Below, in pieces: positions 33,892-45,859 of a DNA stretch of 64,000 bases. The notes under the pieces are model-generated. The model was not told the DNA's origin. It saw only the letters and a program-made list of their open reading frames with translations, and made no database searches. The position numbers and the translations under genes are program-made. The DNA comes from Paraphoma chrysanthemicola (taxonomy: Eukaryota; Ascomycota; Dothideomycetes; Pleosporales; Phaeosphaeriaceae): assembly GCA_020744225.1 (NCBI GenBank), contig JAGMWG010000008.1:992001-1056000 (forward strand). The letters are read 5' to 3'. Numbering within the stretch: position 1 is the stretch's first letter; each line of letters begins with the position of its first letter.

Positions 33892-34854
33892 TGTTGCGTC
33901 TACGAAGGGCAAGGCTGTCTTTGGGTCGCTCTCGCACAAGACACGAATTCAGCCTCCTCTTTAGAATGTTTGGCGCAAACCGTGCCGCTAGAAGGCTGTC
34001 CTTGGGATGCTGCTGCGGTATTCTTGTGCAACGAGCGGGTCGTAGCTGGGCGCAGAACACATGCGACGCAACCATGAATGTTGGTAGATTCGATTTTCAT
34101 CTGGACAGAAGAAAGCGCGACAGCTTCATGAGGGCGGCAGCGGGGTGCACGCCAGAAACAAGCCTCGTCAGTCGGTCGGTGCAGTACTTCGTTGGTGGTT
34201 CAGCTCATGCACTGCACTGCACGCTATAGGCGCCACAAGCGGAGCCAGCCCCCAAATGTCGATCCAGACGGCAATTATTGCCCGTTTTCTCTTGGTTCCC
34301 CATTGGAGTGGGCCTTCCAGACCATCGAGACCTGCGGGAAATGCAAGAGACACCTCTCAAGCCTGTTTGCGCGATGTACGACCATGTGGGCAGCGCTTCG
34401 TTGCACGCTCCATAGTTTTGTTGTGGTGCTAAATGGTTGCAGAAGGCGTCACCCCGCGGGACAAAGCGTGCTGTGGCAAGCTGAATCAACAACCGACGTG
34501 ATACGATTCGATAGGGCAGACCGGTGATGACGCAGCTTGTTGCGAAGCTGAACAAGGTGCTTAGGTGTGCTGTGTTGTGAGGATGCGGCAGTGTTCTGGA
34601 CCCTGCCTGGAATGATGGCGCGAATGAGGAAGGAGCAAACTTCTCGAGGCACGAGGGGACAGCGGCGGGATATATCAGTGCCCGTCTCAGCTGCTTACCC
34701 GAATGCAGCGATGCAGCCTGTTGGTCGTCATATTTTGGGAGCATTCTTCAGCCACAGCTCATCTCAATGTCACGCCACTAGTACAGCTTGGAATCGTTAG
34801 CTCTCTGCAACTTTTACATTTAAATATTCCTAGCTACGGCTGGAAAGTCATTTC
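33892..34854. other. Intergenic
   Basis: Upstream of the membrane protein and downstream of the mannanase. The minus-strand frame at 34205-34744 has no domain or codon pattern. No gene called. Confidence 0.5.
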
Positions 34855-36083
34855 CTAGCCAATACGCTTGATGTGATCGGTAACGAGACAAGTCCAATCC
34901 GATGATCCATAGTAGATGGTGTATCCATCGTTGTGACTCTGCTGCCCATTGCTGGGGTATTTGTCTCCCAGCTGCCAGAAGGCGTCGCCCGCCATGCCCG
35001 CGTTCTTGAGACCAACGGACGTCTTCTGCCAGTCGCTCTCCACAGGGCAGTGCTCGGCCGCATTCGGAGTGCCATACTCCTCGAAGAGACATGGCTTGTT
35101 GAGCTGCTGGCAGATCTTTGCATGTGCTTGGACCCATCCGTTACCCCAAGCATAATTTACTCCCCATGCAGACGGGTAGAGATGGAACGTGCCGAAGGAG
35201 ATGTTGGGAAGCGCGAGATTGGCCGCCCAATCGAATCCTTCACTGAACCCGTAGGGGTAAGAGCCGTCTCCCGGGAGGCCAAAGCCTTCATCACCGACAG
35301 TGATCTGAGAACGGTTAGATATTTGGGTACGACGAGAGTGTCGTGTGCACACTCACCATGTGGTCTGAATCAAGGGAGCGGATATAATTGGACGTCTGGC
35401 GAATCCAGTTGGTGAGAACAGAGGTCTGGCAGCCATTGCATCGGGGCTCATTGGCCAATTCCCACGCAAATATCGCGTTTGAGTTTCTATAACGGCCAAT
35501 TACGGCTTTGATGTAGTTCTGATATAGTGTCTGGCAGCGACTCGCAGTGTACCACTGCGCGTTGCTGGATACACCACATGCGGAGAAGTACGCAGCCATG
35601 CCACCGTAGTCGGTCCAGTTGTTCACGAAGTTGATGATGAGCTTGACGCCGTACTTCTCTGCTGCTTTGACGACAGCATCAAGACGCTGCAGGCCGTTTG
35701 CGCCGGTATTGATGGTGGCTGACGAGCCAGAAAAGAGTTGGAAATATACGGTGCCAGACCCAGGGTTCGACTTGACATCATTGAATCCCCAGATGCGGAG
35801 GATCTTGAGTCCCGACGACGCCACATGCGACATGACAGAATCGACATCGTTATCGTTGGTCAGGAATGGAATCCAGTAGCTGTTCGTGCCGGCATAGTCT
35901 GGATAGTATTAGCAAACTGCTTCAAGTGATAATGAGGGTATGCAGGGACCTACATTTAGTCACACCATCGATGTTGAACTTCTGGCCATCCGCCTTGGAA
36001 ATGGATGCGCGACTTGCAAGATCGCTGGCGGCAGGCAGAGCTGCAACCGCTGCGACAAATGAGAGGAGTGTCGTCCACTTCAT
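34855..36083 (-). CDS. Mannan endo-1,4-beta-mannosidase, GH5, secreted
   Basis: Hydrolyses internal beta-1,4 links in plant mannans outside the cell. Exons 36083-35954, 35898-35357 and 35304-34855 (introns of 55 and 52 bases) give 373 residues. A signal peptide comes first (MKWTTLLSFVAAVAALPAAS). The GH5 clan landmarks are in order: LKILRIWGFND on an early strand, FAWELANEPRC with the acid/base Glu at ~194, FHLYPSAWG, and CLFEEYG with the nucleophile Glu at ~300, then GDAFWQLGD. There is no carbohydrate-binding module. Length and motifs match fungal subfamily 7 mannanases. Such genes are usually induced by plant polysaccharide; no site was identified. Confidence 0.95.
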
Positions 36084-39008
36084 GATAGTAGTATGTGCTT
36101 CGCTGCACTGATGGACCTGTAGGACCATACATTATCATCGACGCCGACTGTCTTATACTCAAGCGTTGCGAACCCGCATGGATTGATTTCCTCATTTGCG
36201 CGGCGCCACTCGGTCCGCTCCATATTAGTCTATTCGGCTTGTAAGGTCGAGCGGCTGCTAGCGGTGGGGCCCTATAGTGGGCGGGGATCTGGGGAAGACG
36301 ACGTTCTTCGACTATAGGCGGAAACGACAAAACCCCAGGTTTTAGTTAGAATGCCCTTTTGAGTCACGGACTCGCACCTCCGCCTCTTTTGTAGTGCAAA
36401 GTTTTGCCCCAATGGCAAGATCTGCGGCTCCGTTGTATGACCGAGGTGTTTAAAGATGTTCCTAAAATCTTGCGCGTGGCGCGCTGGACTGAAGGTTCTT
36501 CAAACCGGAAGAATTGTAAATTGCCCAGTTCATGAAAAACTTGGCGAGAACATCACTTTCGCTGCACCTCATGCTGGATATTGGAACGGAAGTAAGGATA
36601 GGATGTGAATGTGCGCCGACATAAGAAAGAAGTAACAGACGCGTCCTCGGATTGTAAAAAGGTGCGATGGTCCAGCTTGACCAGGCGCAGTCGACGTACA
36701 TGATATGTCACCATTCTGCTGGGTCGTTTCGTCAATCTCAGGCGCGTCCAGTGCGTCCAGGATAAGGCTGGGTTGTATCGTTTCGAACCCTCGCGCCTGA
36801 AATCTTGATATGATATGATTGAAGACATGACCGATCGAGATGAGAATGAAGCGAGCGGTATCGTTTCAACCACATTTAACTCTCCGAGGAGAATGAGGGA
36901 AGCGAAAGTTGTTGTTGGCAAAGCAAGATACTACCTATGCCGGCACCAGGCGCGCGCTCTCTCTCCGGCACTGCTATGGGCACGCCGTGCGAGATAGCAG
37001 ACACTCGTGCCTCCGCAGCACACAAGTGCTTTTCAAGTGCTTGAGACGTCCTAGCACGCGTTGCAGCAAGCCCATGTTCCTCGTTGTGAGACAAATAGTC
37101 CTTTCATCGAAGTGCGTTCCAGAAACAGGGGCGCACAGCGAAGAAAGCGGCAAAAACGAAACCTTGTATTGGGCATTGTATCCCGACCATTGTAATGTTC
37201 GCCACATTTGCTGAAAATAGACCAGAGGTGGAAATACATGTTGGTCTTCCTTCTGCCAAAACCAACATTCTTGCGGTGTGTGACTGTGCCAAATCTTGCT
37301 TACCACACCTTAGAGCCGCGCGATGTCTCACTCTGACGCCCAGCTGCTGTACTCGGCCCTTCTCATGACGCCTGCCTGGAGATTCCCCGCGAACGAGTGA
37401 ATTCAACGGAGATCAATGGCGCACTGCAGACCAGCGGTTGTGCTCATGTCAGACGGTGTGACTCTATTGCGTGGGATTCGGTAGGCACGAAGCTGAATTT
37501 CCACTAGTGGGAGTTTATGTTCCGAGACGGAAGGTAGCAGAGCGGTGGTACTGGGGGCGATCCGTCGTTGGGGTTGTTTTCCCGCTAGTCTGGTCAAGGA
37601 TGGAAAGAAAGCACTTCTAGAAGCAATGAAAAGCACATGCTTGGAATGCTGGGTGCACAACATCTATCTGCTCGATGATGCAGCCAGGCTTGACTCGCTG
37701 GGCATCTGGCGGCCACTGCGTCGTGCGACCGCATCTTGCTTATGCCCATAGAGCTGTGTAACGGCGTACAAGCACAGGTAATGCGATCTGAGCCTTTGCG
37801 TAATGTGGCGCCCATGCGTGCGAGTGGCGTCTGCGACCCTCCTCACGAGCCGGGCGTTACTCGGTCATCTTGGCCAACGACAACGTCAGCGCGTGAGAGT
37901 TGCGCCCCGGTGTATCATTAGGCCATCAACGGTCCCAGGAAATGGCCCTAAACTCATTGAAGCTCTTGGTGCAGCACAAGTGCATTTGCCGCTAGTCATG
38001 CAGGACGTCGTGCAAACAAAGCAAGGCCGAGGATCGACTCAAGGAACCTTGACAGCTAATGTGCACATTGCAGGAAGCCAAGGAAAAGTTGGCCAGAGGG
38101 AACACTGGGAGAAAAATGAAATCGTTCTCGTGTATCAAGGAATTTCCTGCGGTTGACCGGTGCTCCGGGGTGCTCCTGGAACGTGCAGCACGTTGAGGGC
38201 TCGGGCCGGTTCTGCCTGCTCTTTTGTCAGACGGCTGATCGCCCAGGTAGCGGCCGGATGCATCCAGTCCTCGATCCACAGTTCTCCGGCTGGAAAGACT
38301 ATGTGGCTGATTAGACAGTTTTTGACGCGACATAAGGGAGTTTCTGATCGGCCATAGCAGAGCTCCTATTCCAGATGGAGGGTTCGACGATAGCTGGCGA
38401 TACCTGGTCTGACACCAAATTGGGTTGCAACGCCTCGTAATCGATTGCTGGCATTGCTAGCAGCTTTGTATTTGTGCTACATGTGTCCATAGTCCTAGGC
38501 CTGCGGTTAGAAAAGGAACCTTCAATACCTAGGTCGTCGAATTGGTGATGCCGACGACTACCGAACGTCCGTGCATGGGCATCAATCGAACTGGATGCAC
38601 CGCATGAACCTGACCCTGAGTAGCTGACATTTGACCGTCTGTGGGCCTAGTACCGGGGCAATACAACACGAGAAGCAACGTCTCGCATGAGGAGAGCAGA
38701 AAAACAATAGATGAATAAAATGACCGATCTCACCTGGGGTCTTCTGCGCCCAATGACAATCATACGAACATGACGCACAAGCATTTCAGCCACCGCCGAT
38801 TCCGACCTCTTCTGGTCCGAGCACTGGGAGCAGCGTCAGTGTCGCTCTCTCAGCCTCTACCCAAAAACAAACTCCTGCCAAGGCTAGGCGGGAGCGAGGG
38901 GTACAACCGCGGTGCCCTTAATTCTCCTGCTCCTCTTGCTTTCCGTGGTTCCAGAGCCTGGCGGGCTTCATTCGACCGACGCTCCAATCCTCCGTCCGCT
39001 CTCCAAAG
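36084..39008. other. Gene-poor region
   Basis: 2.9 kb without a gene I can support. Frames of 60-122 codons occur on both strands, mostly overlapping and without domains or good splice pairs. The 36150s have a TTATACT that may serve the mannanase promoter. Confidence 0.45.
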
Positions 39009-39597
39009 ATGAGTATTCGGATCAATGCGACCGTCCATGAGGCCCGAGCTGCCGCAGGTCATACTAAGGAACAATGGGATCGCTTCTACGTGCGTCCGTT
39101 ACTCATATCCGAAGAGTGCTTGGCTAACGGAGCTAGTTCATTACGAAAGACGAAGCGAGGCAGCTCTCGGAGGCGCACAAAGACTGGTCGAGATGGATCT
39201 TGATACCCGCGAACGAAAAGGAAGCGATGCTTGAGCGCATCAATGCCCGACTGCTGGCGGAAGGCATACGTCCAGTTGAGATGATCATACTGAAGTGGCG
39301 GGTGTCACAACTCTTGCGAGATATACAACGGAAGTTCTGTGAGTGCACGCATTTCTGATGATATACGTGCGGGTCCGACGGGTCGACAGGGCTGCAGCCT
39401 GCAATGCGCCGTTAGCTAATTATATCGAATGTTTAGCCGAAGGCGACATGCTGAGGGGGATAACCGTTGCAAGCTCGGGATCACAAATGCAGGTCCAAAC
39501 CCAGTCGGACAACGCTTCGCAGCAATCGTCAAGCCCCCAGCGCTCGGAATATTCGCCGAGCGAGTCTCGCCCATACGACCCTATCCGGGACGTCTAG
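39009..39597 (+). CDS. Small three-exon protein, unrecognised
   Basis: Exons 39009-39089, 39137-39338 and 39437-39597 give 147 residues. Intron 1 (47 bases) has GTGCGT, GGCTAACG and CTAG; intron 2 (98 bases) has GTGAGT and TTTAG. None of the three exons is long enough to stand out alone, but joined they read smoothly. The protein starts MSIRINATVHEARAAAGHT; KDEARQLSEAHKDWSRWI and MLERINARLLAEG follow as amphipathic helices, then VSQLLRDIQRKF. The last third is Ser/Gln/Pro-rich. There is no signal peptide or Cys motif. Probably a helical soluble protein; family and role unknown. It sits alone in a gene-poor stretch. Confidence 0.6.
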
Positions 39598-40109
39598 ATC
39601 TTAATGCATTGGAGGATTTTTGTCATTCACGCCACATAATCGCACATCGAGGCCGCACTCTCGAATGTAGCAAGAGGAGGATTCATACCTAGGCGCGCAA
39701 CGGGGGTTGCAAAGATCTCAGCGAGCAGCTCCGCACAAGCACGTAGCGTGTGTTCAATCACGCCCCGGTGCCGCTATGACAGGGACACGCCGGCCACCAC
39801 AGTGGGGTCGTGAGCAGAAGTGTCGCCTCGAACGGGTATGTGCAGTCGAGAGGACTGAGGGGGTGGATTCCTGTCACGCAACAGCCGCCAGCTGGTATTG
39901 CGCGAAGTATCACGGTACGCAGCCGGGGGCAACGAGAGAATATTCCGTCTCTTGAATAATTAAGGCATGTCTCCAGCTCTTCATTCGTCATTCTTGGCTC
40001 GAGGATTAAGCGTCGCCTCAGTCTCTGCATATTCGGGATTAGCCATTCTCTACAGATCTCCCATATTGCGTCATTTACATTTGCATCGTCTTCCAGTCGT
40101 TCTTCAATT
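39598..40109. other. Intergenic
   Basis: Nothing supported. Overlapping short frames on both strands. Confidence 0.45.
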
Positions 40110-40517
40110 ATGTCTCAGAAAGTATGCATCGTACGTTCGCCGGCTTGGCCAAGCGACACCCGCCGCGGGTCCTATCGTATTGTTCGGTCGGCGTTCAGGT
40201 GTGGTAGCCAATGAGGTGGCCAGCTACGAGATTACACGCATGATGTACGATGCAGCGGGTTTCTCATCGGGGCATCGGGTATGCGTGACTGTCATTGCGC
40301 AATCTTCGGAATGGTCAGCAGCACGCTCAGCAGAGAGGGACTGAAGCTATGGCGAAGCCGGAGTACTTTTGCTCACAATCTCAAAACTACTAAGGAGGCC
40401 CAAGTCAACCGAATAAGGCGTTTCCCTATAGCTAGGGGGCGTTCAGTCCAATCTGACTACATTCGAGAAAAATTGGTCGTAATTGCAAGCGACTTCGAGG
40501 CGTGCTGGCACCCATAG
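40110..40517 (+). CDS. Weak candidate two-exon gene
   Basis: An ATG at 40110 and a possible 57-base intron at 40199-40255 (GTGTGG...GCAG) would give 116 residues ending at 40517. The protein would start MSQKVCIVRSPAW; its second exon has GFLIGASGMRDCHC and a basic C-terminal half. The splice phases agree, but the donor is poor and no family is recognised. It may be chance. Confidence 0.25.
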
Positions 40518-42993
40518 ACTTAGGCATAGTGATTGATATCATATCACCTCGACAGCTTCAAAGCCATACTTTCCCTAGATATGGAAACGGGTAAGCCTTA
40601 GCAACTTCTTCTGCTTCCATAATAGAGAGGCAGCTCTGGGCTGCTTTGCTCCCAGGCTGATCGGAGACGGCGAGATGATCGGCTTCCTAATGGTCGGGCA
40701 AACACATCGAGAAGGGTTCGAGATGACATTGGGGCGCTCGCCTTCGATGTGGGAGTGATGTGATGCAAAGAGCCCGGATGAAATTGGAGTGTATGAAGTT
40801 GGAGTGAGGGTGCGGGTTCCCGGTAGTGACTTCCTCCCCGGAGCTGCCAAAGTTTGGTACCCTAATCCTAGTTGGCAGCCACCCGCAATTGCTGTCCTCG
40901 TTCGACTGCGCAGTCATCAGTCCATGACACGCATCTATCCATGACTTGCATCTCTTTGATCTCGCCTAGCTGCGGCGTGCTGCTGCTATGGCAGTGCTCT
41001 GGGCACCTGAGTGTGAAAGAACAACAACAACAAACATCCAAAGGGGATTCAACAGCATACAACAACAGGGCCATGCCTTTATTCTTCCGCGACAACACCT
41101 TGCGAGACGAATCAAGCTTTTCGCGTGGGCCTGACTAGCAGAAACAGCATGCACTCCCTCACAGAGTGATGAAGAGCCTCCACGAAGCAAGGACAATGCA
41201 TCCTCTCGAGTCCGCACCCTTTGCGATCGAATCGGTCCTTGTTGCACGAGCTGCGGAGACTTGAGACGATGCAGCTAACTGCAGAATCGGCGAAGAGCTA
41301 CAATTAGTGGTCATTCTGATAGCAGCCAACTCTGGTCTCCATAGACGTAGGCGGGCTGGCACGAGCCGCAAGATTGTAGCTGATCTTAGGGACGTATACT
41401 GAGGGTCGCCCTGCACGGCATCTGTCCTCGCTCCTGGCTCCAGATGGTGTACCTCGGTGGTTTTGGACTCGTTCGTATTTCGTGTATAGGAAGAAGGTCG
41501 TGACCAAGCGATGCTGTCCTCCACAAAACGTCCGAGCCATGGAGGCTTATAGAGAAGTATGCCACCGCCAGCGCTTCTCTGAAGCTGACAAGTAGTTCTT
41601 GTGTAACAGTGACGGAACACCACCTGCCAGCAGCTTTGGACCCACGCGATCTTTACTGCGTATTCCATGCTCGCACCGTACATGCAGACGCTACCCAACC
41701 AGGGCACGAGCAATTACATATGTCGCCCATCTCGCTCGGTCCCTACCAAGTCCGCGCCCTCCGGAGAAACGCTTAAGACGCACCCCAGGACCGGCGCAAA
41801 CACACAATGTATACGATCTAGACCTGCTAGCACTGGTCCTTATGGATCTCGCAGCACTGCCCAGCGCATCTATCACACTACACAGACAGTCCCACCCAAT
41901 GGACACATCTGTCCACTTTACCTCAGACGATGCAATATTCTAAGCAGAGCTAATGCGCCTCAGTGACGCTCGGCCGATAGACACACCTTCACAACGGCCC
42001 ACGATCTCGGTGCAAGCGCCGAAGCCGCCTTGTGCAGTAGCACAAACCGTTCAATGACACCAGCTAGCATCTGCGCCATTATGCGCGCTCGTAAAGCCTT
42101 TACCCGCGAACGATCGTCCTCCCTACCGACAACACAAGCTTGCGTCCCTGACCAAGCACGTATACAACCCCCTGCCGAGGGCACAAGCTCGTGACACAGC
42201 CTCTATAAGGCTCTTGCCCAAGGTACACTTGTCGGATGGGCAGCTGTACCAGATGTAGGCAAGCGTGCAGACGGGACTTCTCGTACACAGCACCATAGCC
42301 CATACATTTACCTCTAAACCCATTCAACGACCACAGCCTCCATCATAACAAAACTATCGAGCACCCTTGCGCGAGCACGCATATACTGGCCGAACTCTCG
42401 TCGCGTGGAGAGGACTGCCACATACTATGATCATCACAACAAGGGACACATCAGGGCGGGGCGTATGACACGCGTCACTTGAACATGGTGATAGCACTTG
42501 CGGCAGTGGCGGCTTTGTGCATGACTGTAACTTGCGAAACATGCACTTTCCCACCATCTTGTGGAAGCCTGGATTCGTGAGAAAACGTAGCTGTTGTGTC
42601 AAGTCTCTAACACAGCAGTCGAATTACCGATACTAAGTTTTTATTAATCTAATCACGCAGTTCGCACGGGAACAAGCTTCCAAAATAGCAGACATATGTA
42701 GGAGTACGCCACAGAGATGTCAGTACGCCATCATACTCATTTACGTAGGCATATATTGGAGTAGTCAAGATGGATCATGTTATCCTCTTAGGAGGAACAT
42801 TGAGGTTCAATTCGGAAGTGCTCGAAGCATTAAACGCTTCACTGCAAGTGGACTCTCGCGTCCTGGTATCATCAATAATCATGACTTCGCCATAGACCTA
42901 TCCAACCTTCCATGCCTAATAATCTTGCTAACGCATCTTTTGATCTCGTGTCTCGTTTGTTTTGTTATCACCCCAAATTGCCACACTGCGTGC
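40518..42993. other. Gene-poor region
   Basis: 2.5 kb with only short overlapping frames. A near-duplicate of ~14 bases, ATGAAATTGGAGTG/ATGAAGTTGGAGTG, lies near 40770-40805, and a small CAA repeat near 41020-41034. No gene called. Confidence 0.4.
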
Positions 42994-43865
42994 CTAAGCT
43001 GTTTGCATCCCAAACCCAGGCTCAATGCCCGCCTGTTTGAGCGCCTTTGCTCTCCGTGAATCTACCTTTTTCTTCTCAGCCTTTTGTGATGCCGCGAGCG
43101 CTCTTACTTGGTCCTCATCTGCGAATTTTGCCCCTCGTGGCGCGTCTTCGCGATCGAGGTCTACGGTTGCGCAAATAGTGACGTTCTCGCCTCGTATTGT
43201 CATGACGCCGGGTAGCTTGACGTCGTGTATCAGCCATCGAGGTGTCTTTGGGTCGGACGATGGATTTGCTTCGGGATTTTGCGCTGCTATTCGCTCGTAG
43301 CATTCTGTGAGGACGAGGTTGGCTAGAGGTCTGTTAGCCGGAATTACACACTGCCGAAGCAAGGCAGGCGAGCATACCAAATTGGTCATACGATCGTAGT
43401 ATTCCAATGTACTCTTTCTCGTCGCGAAGTAAGACGTCTACCTTCTCTGTGCTATGTCAACCTCTTTGTCCGCGTGTCAAGTATGCAGAGCGTCCATACT
43501 GTCAACCATGTCTAGCAACATCGCTGATGTCAAGAACGCTTGTGGCGGAAGGTCGACAGGAAGAATCTGCTGCGGAGCGAGCCCTCTTGCCCCGCCGAGG
43601 ACATTGGGGCCATGTTGTGGCGGTGGTGGTGTCGCGCTGTATACGCCTCCATAACCTGTGAGGGCGCATCAGTATTGTAGGCTTATGCAGACGTGGACGT
43701 GCTGCACTCACCAATTGATTGTGGCGGGTGTCCTGGGGCCTCGGCGATCGGTTCTGGCTGCCCTTGCTCTTGTAACGAGCGCTGAAGCATGGCGTTGAAG
43801 TCGGGCGCCATGTTCGGGGGAGCTCCTGCGGGGCCGCCGTGGGGCTGTCTTTGGTTGAAAGACAT
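42994..43865 (-). CDS. LSM1: LSM1, Sm-like subunit of the Lsm1-7 mRNA decay complex
   Basis: Lsm1-7 binds the 3' ends of deadenylated mRNA with Pat1 and promotes decapping in the cytoplasm. Exons 43865-43712, 43655-43500, 43446-43378 and 43322-42994 (introns of 53-56 bases) give 235 residues. The first ~85 are a Pro/Gln-rich extension. Sm motif 1 reads KVDVLLRDEKEYIGILRSYDQ, with FANLVL after the third intron. Sm motif 2 includes the family Arg-Gly-Glu-Asn (IRGENVTICATVDLD). The C-terminal helix is Lys/Arg-rich (AEKKKVDSRRAKALKQAG), as in other Lsm1 proteins. The splitting of the Sm fold by introns is clean and in phase. The extension is longer than in yeast or animals. It shares a 540-base promoter with the dehydrogenase. 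Confidence 0.92.
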
Positions 43866-44404
43866 GAAGTTGGGTTCTCGGTTGGGAGAACAGGTGGGTT
43901 GTGATGTTCTAGCGGTTTCGGAGGTTGTGCGACAATGTTGCTAGCATGGCGGACGCGCGCGTGTTGTTGTACCTAGAAGCACTCGTAGCTGCATCTGTTC
44001 GAATATCGTCACTCACTCGCGCTTGCCAAGCGCGCTAGTGCTTTAAGGCTGAAGGTGCATAGCGAACATCGAGGCCCTTGTTTCTCCCTAGCATCGACAC
44101 CACTTGCTGTGAAAGCAGCAAACTGCTGGCGTGCTCCACCCATCAAAGGAGCCTGGTATCTAAAACCATGGCGAAGACCGATGTCCGGCTCGTCTTTTCA
44201 CCCGCCTTCTCCAGCGAATCGGAATTGCGCAAGCGCCGCGCTTCGTTGAATCATCCTCAGCTTCATAACAATTGACCGTTAAACATCTTCTCCACATTGC
44301 CTTCAATCACTTTCAATCGTTATCTTCGTCATCTCTGGAAGTACGCGTCGCTTATTCCGCTCGGTCATCTGTTAAGTCGACCTTGCTACAGCAACTTCCG
44401 CGTC
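43866..44404. promoter_or_regulatory. Divergent promoter, LSM1 and dehydrogenase
   Basis: 540 bases separate the two divergent start codons. No TATA box is clear. Weak in-frame readthrough upstream of the dehydrogenase ATG (from 44297) is not supported by an ATG. Confidence 0.5.
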
Positions 44405-45436
44405 ATGATGGCTGCTATGTATCGTGTCTTCAAGAACAAATGGGTTACACCCCCGAAGCCCGTCGATGAGGACTACTCTGGGCGGACTATCATCATTACT
44501 GGCTCAACTTCCGGTATTGGTGAAGAAGCAGCGTACAAATTTGCGGCCCTAGGAGCATCGAAGGTCATCATTACTGCGCGGGACATGGCCAAGGGAGAAT
44601 CCACCAAGAATGCTCTTGAAGCGCGACTGAAGAGGAAAGACCAGGTTGAAGTCTGGGAGCTAGACATGATGTCTTACGAAAGCATCAAAGCGTTCGCGAA
44701 GCAGGCAAATACGCTTGAGCATCTTGACATCGCTGTGCTTAATGCCGGCACACGGAGGACAAAATTCTACGAATCTGATTACGGTTGGGAGGAGGATTTG
44801 CAGGTCAACACACTTTCAACCATGCTCCTTGCGCTCTTGCTTCTTCCAAAACTGAAGGGGTCGAAACAGCACACGGGCAAGATTCCCATCCTGGAATTCG
44901 TCAACTCCGGCCTCCACCAAAACGCCATAGTGCCAGACGATGTCCTGGCTAAATCGAATGTACTTTCCTACTATAACACGAAAGAACACTTTGCAGAGGG
45001 CAGACAATATAAGTTCTCGAAAGTCTTCCTCATGTATGCCTCGCAGTTCTTGGCCGACCAGGTATCCTCCGGCGACGTCATTGTTACCTCTATTTGTCCG
45101 GGCTGGGTCAATACAAATCTTGGCCGCGACCACTTTTTCCCTGGGGTGTTCTTTGTAGCATTCTTCTTCATCCTGATGTTCATGAGGACTTCAGCTCAAG
45201 GCGCCAACATGATCCTCAGCGGAACCACACAGGGTGAAAAGGTCCACGGAAGGTTCTGGCAGCATGACAAGATTCAACCTATAGCTCCGAGTCTCAAAGG
45301 AGACCGTATGCGGAATCTTGCCCTAAGAGTTGTGGGCGAGATCTTGGACGCTTTGAAGGAGGGCGGCCTTGAGGTAGAAAGCATCCTCGATGACGCGCAT
45401 GTGCAGCAACCAAGTGCTAGGACACGCAGTGACTAG
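44405..45436 (+). CDS. Short-chain dehydrogenase/reductase with membrane segment
   Basis: 343 residues from MMAAMYRVFKNKW, no intron. The classical SDR landmarks are present: the NAD(P)-binding TGSTSGIG (~residue 31), LDIAVLNAGT, the catalytic Tyr-x3-Lys within QYKFSK (~200), and ICPGWVNTNLG after it. A hydrophobic stretch with many Phe (FFPGVFFVAFFFILMF, ~245-262) suggests attachment to the ER or another membrane. Such proteins resemble retinol-dehydrogenase-like or WW-oxidoreductase-like reductases, and many fungal copies act on unknown lipid or secondary-metabolite carbonyls. The substrate cannot be read from sequence. The frame is open upstream to 44297, but ATG at 44405 is the first. Confidence 0.9.
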   Translation: MMAAMYRVFKNKWVTPPKPVDEDYSGRTIIITGSTSGIGEEAAYKFAALGASKVIITARDMAKGESTKNALEARLKRKDQVEVWELDMMSYESIKAFAKQANTLEHLDIAVLNAGTRRTKFYESDYGWEEDLQVNTLSTMLLALLLLPKLKGSKQHTGKIPILEFVNSGLHQNAIVPDDVLAKSNVLSYYNTKEHFAEGRQYKFSKVFLMYASQFLADQVSSGDVIVTSICPGWVNTNLGRDHFFPGVFFVAFFFILMFMRTSAQGANMILSGTTQGEKVHGRFWQHDKIQPIAPSLKGDRMRNLALRVVGEILDALKEGGLEVESILDDAHVQQPSARTRSD

Positions 45437-45859
45437 CTGTATCGTCTCTGAGATCCTCTCGGATGTGCCGCCTTTCCATCGAAATGTGTAACTCTCGCGA
45501 TACACTCGAAGAATTTAGCAAACAAATCTGATCTTTCATCTTTCATCTTTCATCCGCCACGCGCCACGAAAGTTTTCACACTTTTAATTAATGATCGAAC
45601 CCAGGCATACATTCAATCCTGTTTAGAGCAGTATCGAGTGACTAAAATCACTGGTCTGCTCGTGATAGAGGTTTTTAGGTGCCGTTCGTGCCTGAACCCC
45701 AGGTTGTGGCTTGGTCAGTGGCTGGCCTCAGCGCTAGCGCGCTGACCATACTATGACGTGGGAAGCCTAGATTCAAGCTTCAGGTGCGCCCACATATTCC
45801 TCCGCAATTCTCTCGCGGCTTATAATACACAGTCCAGGCTACGACTATTTGTCGGTCGG
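45437..45859. other. Intergenic with a 7-base tandem repeat
   Basis: Contains ATCTTTC repeated three times plus ATC at 45531-45554. Otherwise nothing recognised. It joins the 3' end of the dehydrogenase to the start of App1. Confidence 0.6.

Noticed and set aside
44297..44404. Longer N-terminus for the short-chain dehydrogenase
   Set aside because: The upstream frame is open, but the only starts are non-ATG; the first ATG at 44405 gives a normal-length enzyme.
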